Positions 59,301-64,000 of a DNA stretch of 64,000 nt are shown here, piece by piece (the stretch's first letter is position 1; every line of letters begins with the position of its first letter). The translations under genes and the position numbers were made by a program. Source of the DNA: Fragum whitleyi (lineage: Eukaryota > Mollusca > Bivalvia > Cardiida > Cardiidae). Where the stretch lies: NCBI GenBank assembly GCA_948146395.1, contig OX411544.1, positions 38,224,630 through 38,288,629 of the forward strand. Direction: 5' to 3'. The notes under the pieces were generated by a model. That model ran no database searches, had not been told where the DNA came from, and saw nothing but the letters and a program-made list of their open reading frames with translations.

Positions 59301-61700
59301 CAAATATGACATAAAAGAATGATATGAAGAAACGTGTTTGAGTTCCACTAGACGATGCTAATTTTACCTACGTTTACCTACAAGCGGTTAGGGATATGCC
59401 AACATTTGTTTTTATCTGAACGTTTATTCTCAACCAATTTCTTCTCAAGCAATTTATAGATTCTTACTGAAGCAGTGTATTGAATGAAAATCGAGGTACA
59501 GGTGTATCCCCGTTTGGTGCATATTCATTTTAATCCGTGCATGACCGCTCCTGTCCGTATATAGTCTTGTACCGTGTTGTAGATCCCAACCCAACCGGGA
59601 GAATATCGTATTGCATGTGTTGCACAACCGTATTGTTTCGTGTCCAAGCGTATTCAGTCATATCAAATCGTTTTTATTACGCTAATTATCCTTGTTACGA
59701 TCTTCGTATTTCAGTTATAGTTAAACAGTATTGCAATAACATTGCTTGAAAACTAGCGACATTTCGTAGTGATTCAATGACGATATCCTAGGCCGTTATC
59801 TATGAATTGGAGACTTTGACATGAAACATATAAATGAATGTAAAACCTTTTTTTTCATTGAATTCAGAAAAAAAAAGTTTTACAGTTAGTAAAAGAAGAG
59901 AATGTTAGTCTTAAATCTAGCACTAACTAATTAAAATATTGTTAACAAAATGCAAAATTTCACAAGATACGCCCGTCAAACTACTTGATGTTTTCTTTAG
60001 GGGGCGATTTTAATTTATATTAAAAAAACAAGGACAATATACACTGTTGAGTGATGATTCTTGTAATCATGAAGTTTGACGACCGTGCTTTTATACTATA
60101 AAGGATTTAATTTTTTCCGCGTTACGCCAGTATAGCGGAAAAAGGCTGTCTTCTTGTTACGCCTCAGCTAAAGGTAAATTGTTATGAAGTTGTTTTGATA
60201 TTCTGACCAATCAGAATGCACATGTAAGTCGTGGAGGGGTAGAGAATACAGGATTAACTCAGTTCTAGCGAGCACGTCAAATGATACATAACGCGATGGA
60301 GTCCTCGAGCCGGTTTAAAATCCTTACAGTCGAATAGAGCATGTCTACATAGCAAACTTCCAGCGTAGCGAGTACCAATATTGTAGCCATTTTCAAGACT
60401 CAACGAATGGAAACAGGAATTCCGAGAGCATAGGCGATAACAGCACTGTACAGATGAATGTCGGTTTTGTTACCGAATAGAGAAGTGAAGAAACAGATAA
60501 GTAACTTTGTTTTACACGTACGGCTTATTAAGTAAAGGGTTTCTTGTTTTGATAGTACATGTGAGCAGGCCACAAGATGCCGTATTCTTCAAAAAATGTT
60601 GAAGGCGGCGTAAAAAATCCATTCAATCGATCAATTGATTGTTCATGTCATTTAACATGCCATTAAAGGTCGCATTATAGGACCAGAGTAGTCTCGAAAA
60701 ATACAAACTGGTATAAATCAAATAATGCTAGCGAGCTTGATGTTTTTCTTTAGAAAGGTTAGGCTAAGGTAATTTGTCAATACACCAAAGCGGGAAAAAT
60801 AGCATATTAATGGGTACCGACTTTTGTCGTATGCTTGAACTAAGTTAACGCATACATGTATAGACCTACATTTAGAGTGGGGCCTTTAAAGATTACTTAT
60901 GACACTGAACTTGATAGGCGATAGCTGTTTCTCGATACCCAATTAAACTTGTGGACAAATATCTTATCGTAATTTATTTCGTACGATAGGTCTGGCAAGG
61001 TAGAATATGCTTATTATTCATTCATAACTTTGTCTCTGTTTATTATGATAACTTATAGGAATATTGGTTATAAAAGAAAGTTAATCGTATAAGAGTGTAT
61101 ATAGATGCATCAACATGCACCAGTGAAAAGGCTGTTAATAAATATTATATTTTCATCCGGCGATGCCAAACGTTACAGACGTGAAGTCTTACGGCTGTAT
61201 TTACATGTTTATGACAAATTCAACAAAAATTATTGAGCACCCTGAAAGTTGTTTGTTTTTTTGGCCATGTGGCCTAAATGGCACGGATGGCAATGTGGGC
61301 CTGAATTCCATTGAGATTAACGAGTTTGTTTTTTTTTTGTATCTAGTACTGCGGATGTAGATGGCAGATCGGTTTTCATGAACATTAAGTGACGCTATAT
61401 CGCCATCAGTTTAAGTGTCTTGGATTGACCAACCGCTCTATTAAAGTTGAATAAGATTTAGTTAACAGACATCAAAATTTGCACAGAGATATTTTGTTTT
61501 CTGTTTAACTCATCTTGATTTACATTTTATTCCCTTACAAAAGAGCCTAGCAGGGTTTTGCTTTTCTAGTCTACAATGAAATGAAATTTTAAGTCCATCC
61601 CGTAGTTCAGAATAAGTATTCGGCATCAATTAGCAATTGACAGCTGCAATTCGAAGGTCTGAGATAGTTGTAAATTGCTTATATTTCTTAAGATCGGGTT
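56331..61700. other. Long stretch without a supported gene
   Basis: 59130-59370 is a decayed core-A fragment (GTAAACAAACTTTGTAATGT, GACTGCCTTC). 57110-57200 faintly resembles the family P tail. 58233-58668 may be a MITE (CAGTAAAA/TTTTACGG ends). A minus-strand start at 60397 (MATILVLATLEVCYVDMLYS, then GTAAGG) is a weak exon candidate. Nothing else is recognised. Confidence 0.4.
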
Positions 61701-61708
61701 TGGATTAA

Positions 61709-61763
61709 CGTATATATAAACGGAAGCCCTTGTCGGAGGCGGAATACGGCACTGTCAGGTAAA
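61709..61763 (+). promoter_or_regulatory. Candidate TATA promoter and non-coding first exon
   Basis: TATATATAAACGG is followed 40 bases later by GGCACTGTCAG|GTAAAG, a consensus donor. A strong acceptor, TATATTTTTTTCAG, lies at 63101-63114. Together they could define a spliced transcript with the second exon starting at 63115. The frames after the acceptor are short (for example YRQADGTHSSDMIFRFTFY, stop at 63185). No homology recognised. Confidence 0.3.
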
Positions 61764-62265
61764 GATTTGATGAATTACGGAAAAAGCAAGTAAAATTTGT
61801 TAGGCATTTATGACATATTGCACGTAGTTATCAGCACAATGTGTACAAAAACTTGAGTATACTTTATTTCTTTAATTGAAATGGACAGAGACGTTCACCC
61901 AATCTCAGTTCATTTGATCTAGTTTTCAGCAATGTTAGGCTGTTATAAGTAAGTTTATAATTATTCCGGTATCCTGAGGAATGTTGTTAGCAAGGAGAGA
62001 ATTGTGAGCGAATGCCGGATCTACTGAGAACTTGAGGGGCATGACTTTTCTGGCGCAAATGATTCTAGGTTTGTTGCTGCCGATGATATTGCTAGGCCGG
62101 CTAGAGCGTTTGTCACATGTGTATGAACTCGCGTTCAAACTAGGATCAGGCATATATATAGAGAGATACCGTTATTGTTTTCCGGTAAAGAAATGTTTCA
62201 TGGGCAGTTAATTTGAAATGTTTTCTGTTGTATTGTTTGAGTATACGCGTAATGCGGTTATCTGG

Positions 62266-62390
62266 CCCTTTGTACGGGCGCCTTAGTTGAAGGCTTGTTT
62301 GTATTACCCTTTGTGCGGGCGCCTTAGTTGAAGGCTTATTTGTGTTACCCTTTGTGCGGGCGCCTTAGTTGAAGGCTTGGTTATGTTGCC
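62266..62390 (+). repeat. 41-bp minisatellite, three copies
   Basis: Units start at 62266, 62307 and 62348, each reading CCCTTTGTRCGGGCGCCTTAG then TTGAAGGCTT. A partial fourth copy, CCGTTTGTG, follows. Each unit holds the palindrome GGCGCC and the stem GCCTT-AGTTG-AAGGC. Confidence 0.9.
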
Positions 62391-64000
62391 GTTTGTGTTG
62401 TAGGTTCGTTTAATACACACACACAAAAGGAAACTGAAGAGTCGAGAAAAGCGACTATAGTGAACTGTGCTTATTTTGAAGCTTAATGGTAATCAAATTG
62501 AGTTAAATTACAGAAAAAGCCATTCAGGCTATTGTGACAATGCCGAGTTAGTATGGAAAGAGTAGAAGAATTGTTGAAAATGTATTTTCAACATGCTATA
62601 TGATCAATTAAAATGTGATAATTCAGATTAATAAATATAAAATAATTTTAAAACAAAGGCTATTACCTAATTAGATTATGAGAAAGCTGTTTGGCAAAAA
62701 ATCGATCTGGGTCGACTGGCAAATTGCAATTAACTTTGAAATTATAGGCGATAGGTTGAGACGAAATCACTATGAGTCGATTTCTGTTCCGAGAGGCGAA
62801 TCGGTGGTTTGATCACCTAGGATGTTATTTGGTTTGGTTGACGAACGCACAAACGTTACATAATGTCTATATTAGTTTCATCCCGTGTAATCTGGAGTGA
62901 GGAGTATTTTCAAATATTTTATATTTATTCCGTTTCATTTAGAATGAGTTAGAAATCTAAAAATTTCGTCGGAGAAGCTTTTTCGCCTTGGAAAAATTGG
63001 AAGGTAGAATTTGATAATCTTATCGAACGTGCTTGATTGAGTTTAAAGACGGGCACGAATTATGTTCTAGGATGGTTCAGTGTCAAATGCTAACACAGTT
63101 TATATTTTTTTCAGATTATAGGCAGGCAGATGGCACCCACAGTTCTGACATGATATTCCGGTTCACTTTCTACGACTTCCTATGATTTCATTTGCTTACG
63201 CGAGTGCATTCCAACGATGGATAAAGATTCGCTTGTTATGTATTTCAAATTGTGAAATCTTCGTGTAAAGCTTGTCGTGGTAGCTATGTGTTTTTAAGTG
63301 AAATAGTATTGTTTTATGTGAAATTGTGAAGTCGAAAGAATGGTGTTTTTTACGAAAAGAAGTGCATTTATCTTCAGGGTCAAAGCGACAAGTATGCTCG
63401 GATCAGCGAAGAATTCTCATTAGGGAACCCAATAAAGAGAACAGAGACCTTATGGTTGCGGGCTATGTTAAAACATCAGACGATTTATTGATTATCAGAA
63501 ATTTATTTATATTGTTTTACAATTTGTAAAATTACGCAGTGTAATAGTCTACATGGGCTTTTTTATGTAATATAAGTTAGAGTACACAGTATATTTGACC
63601 AGTATAGATTTGAATGAGAAACATTGCACGGGTCCAATTGCTTCTTCAGATTAGCATCTTTGAGCGGCTCATAGCATACATGGAAGCTTGTTATAATGTT
63701 AGTATCTTTGGTCAAACTTGAATAGGTCTTAAGGATTTTGTATAACGTTTCATTGCTTGTATCGATCCTAAATTGAGCTCAGAAATCAATACCAAAAGAA
63801 TTTGAGCGCAACTCCAGGAAAATTTAACCGGATCCGGAGAGTGAAAGAGCCAAGGCTTTAAAAGTTATTTTTCCATTTGACTTCATAGAGTCGCACAAAT
63901 CTTAATAATGTAGATGTTCCCTTACTTCTATCTTTTAAGGAGTTCTATCTAGCATGCGTCGCAATCGGCAATAAAGTATAGAAAAGAGATTGTTGTAATT
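62391..64000. other. Unannotated right end
   Basis: Possible second exon at 63115 (see the promoter entry). An ATG-less open frame of about 76 codons ends at 63529; its only internal ATG is late, and I recognise no domain. No repeats of the families above are seen. Confidence 0.35.

Noticed and set aside
60335..60397. Minus-strand ATG exon candidate (MATILVLATLEV...) with GTAAGG donor
   Set aside because: A plus-strand start (ATGGAGTCCTCGAGCC) overlaps it and no downstream exon was found for either, so the evidence is ambiguous.

Overview
This window is eukaryotic nuclear DNA. It is AT-rich, intron-rich and crowded with non-autonomous transposons, tRNA-derived SINEs and minisatellites, and it has no bacterial-style operons. 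The mix of repeats fits a bivalve mollusc: pearl/HINE-like elements with hairpin ends and tandem-repeat cores, SINEs with a tRNA head, and many palindromic MITEs. The species cannot be fixed from the sequence. Almost none of the long open frames are genes; they are chance frames inside repeats. The real genes are made of short exons that I reassembled by eye from splice signals and protein similarity.

Two housekeeping genes are supported. On the minus strand, MRPL4 (mitochondrial ribosomal protein uL4m) runs from a short first exon at about 19602 through exons at 17673-17625, 12289-12127, 10598-10547 and 2373-2256. It then leaves the window on the left, so its C-terminal half is missing. On the plus strand, POLR2G (RPB7 subunit of RNA polymerase II) is complete in eight exons from 29240 to 41750 and encodes 172 residues. 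The two start codons lie about 9.6 kb apart in divergent orientation. No gene is convincingly recognised from 42 to 64 kb; a TATA-like box with a donor near 61.7 kb and an acceptor near 63.1 kb may mark a spliced transcript.

Layout: 1-2.1 kb, two hairpin-ended tandem-repeat elements. 2.2-19.6 kb, MRPL4 with introns full of SINEs, MITEs and Helentron-like elements. 20-25 kb, a 3.6-kb element bounded by arrays of a GTCAAACCGGCCC motif, with a Helentron-like element and a SINE pair nested inside it. 25-29 kb, SINE, MITEs and an element with 106-bp terminal inverted repeats. 29.2-41.8 kb, POLR2G with at least nine elements in its introns. 42-49 kb, palindromic MITEs. 49-51.5 kb, a Helentron-like element and a dead Tc1 (DD34E) transposase. 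53-55 kb, a cluster of a palindromic family carrying paired TGACGTCA sites. 56-64 kb, sparse, with a 41-bp minisatellite.

The most interesting signal is structural. One class of element recurs many times with the same grammar: AACAAG, a small hairpin, a subterminal motif, a tandem core of roughly 150-175-bp units, a GAC/GACG-rich tract, then a 3' hairpin whose right arm is the reverse complement of the 5' subterminal motif, then AAAAA. The motif differs completely between families, yet both ends change together. A second class (hAT-like by inference) carries terminal arrays of a short word that also differs by family.
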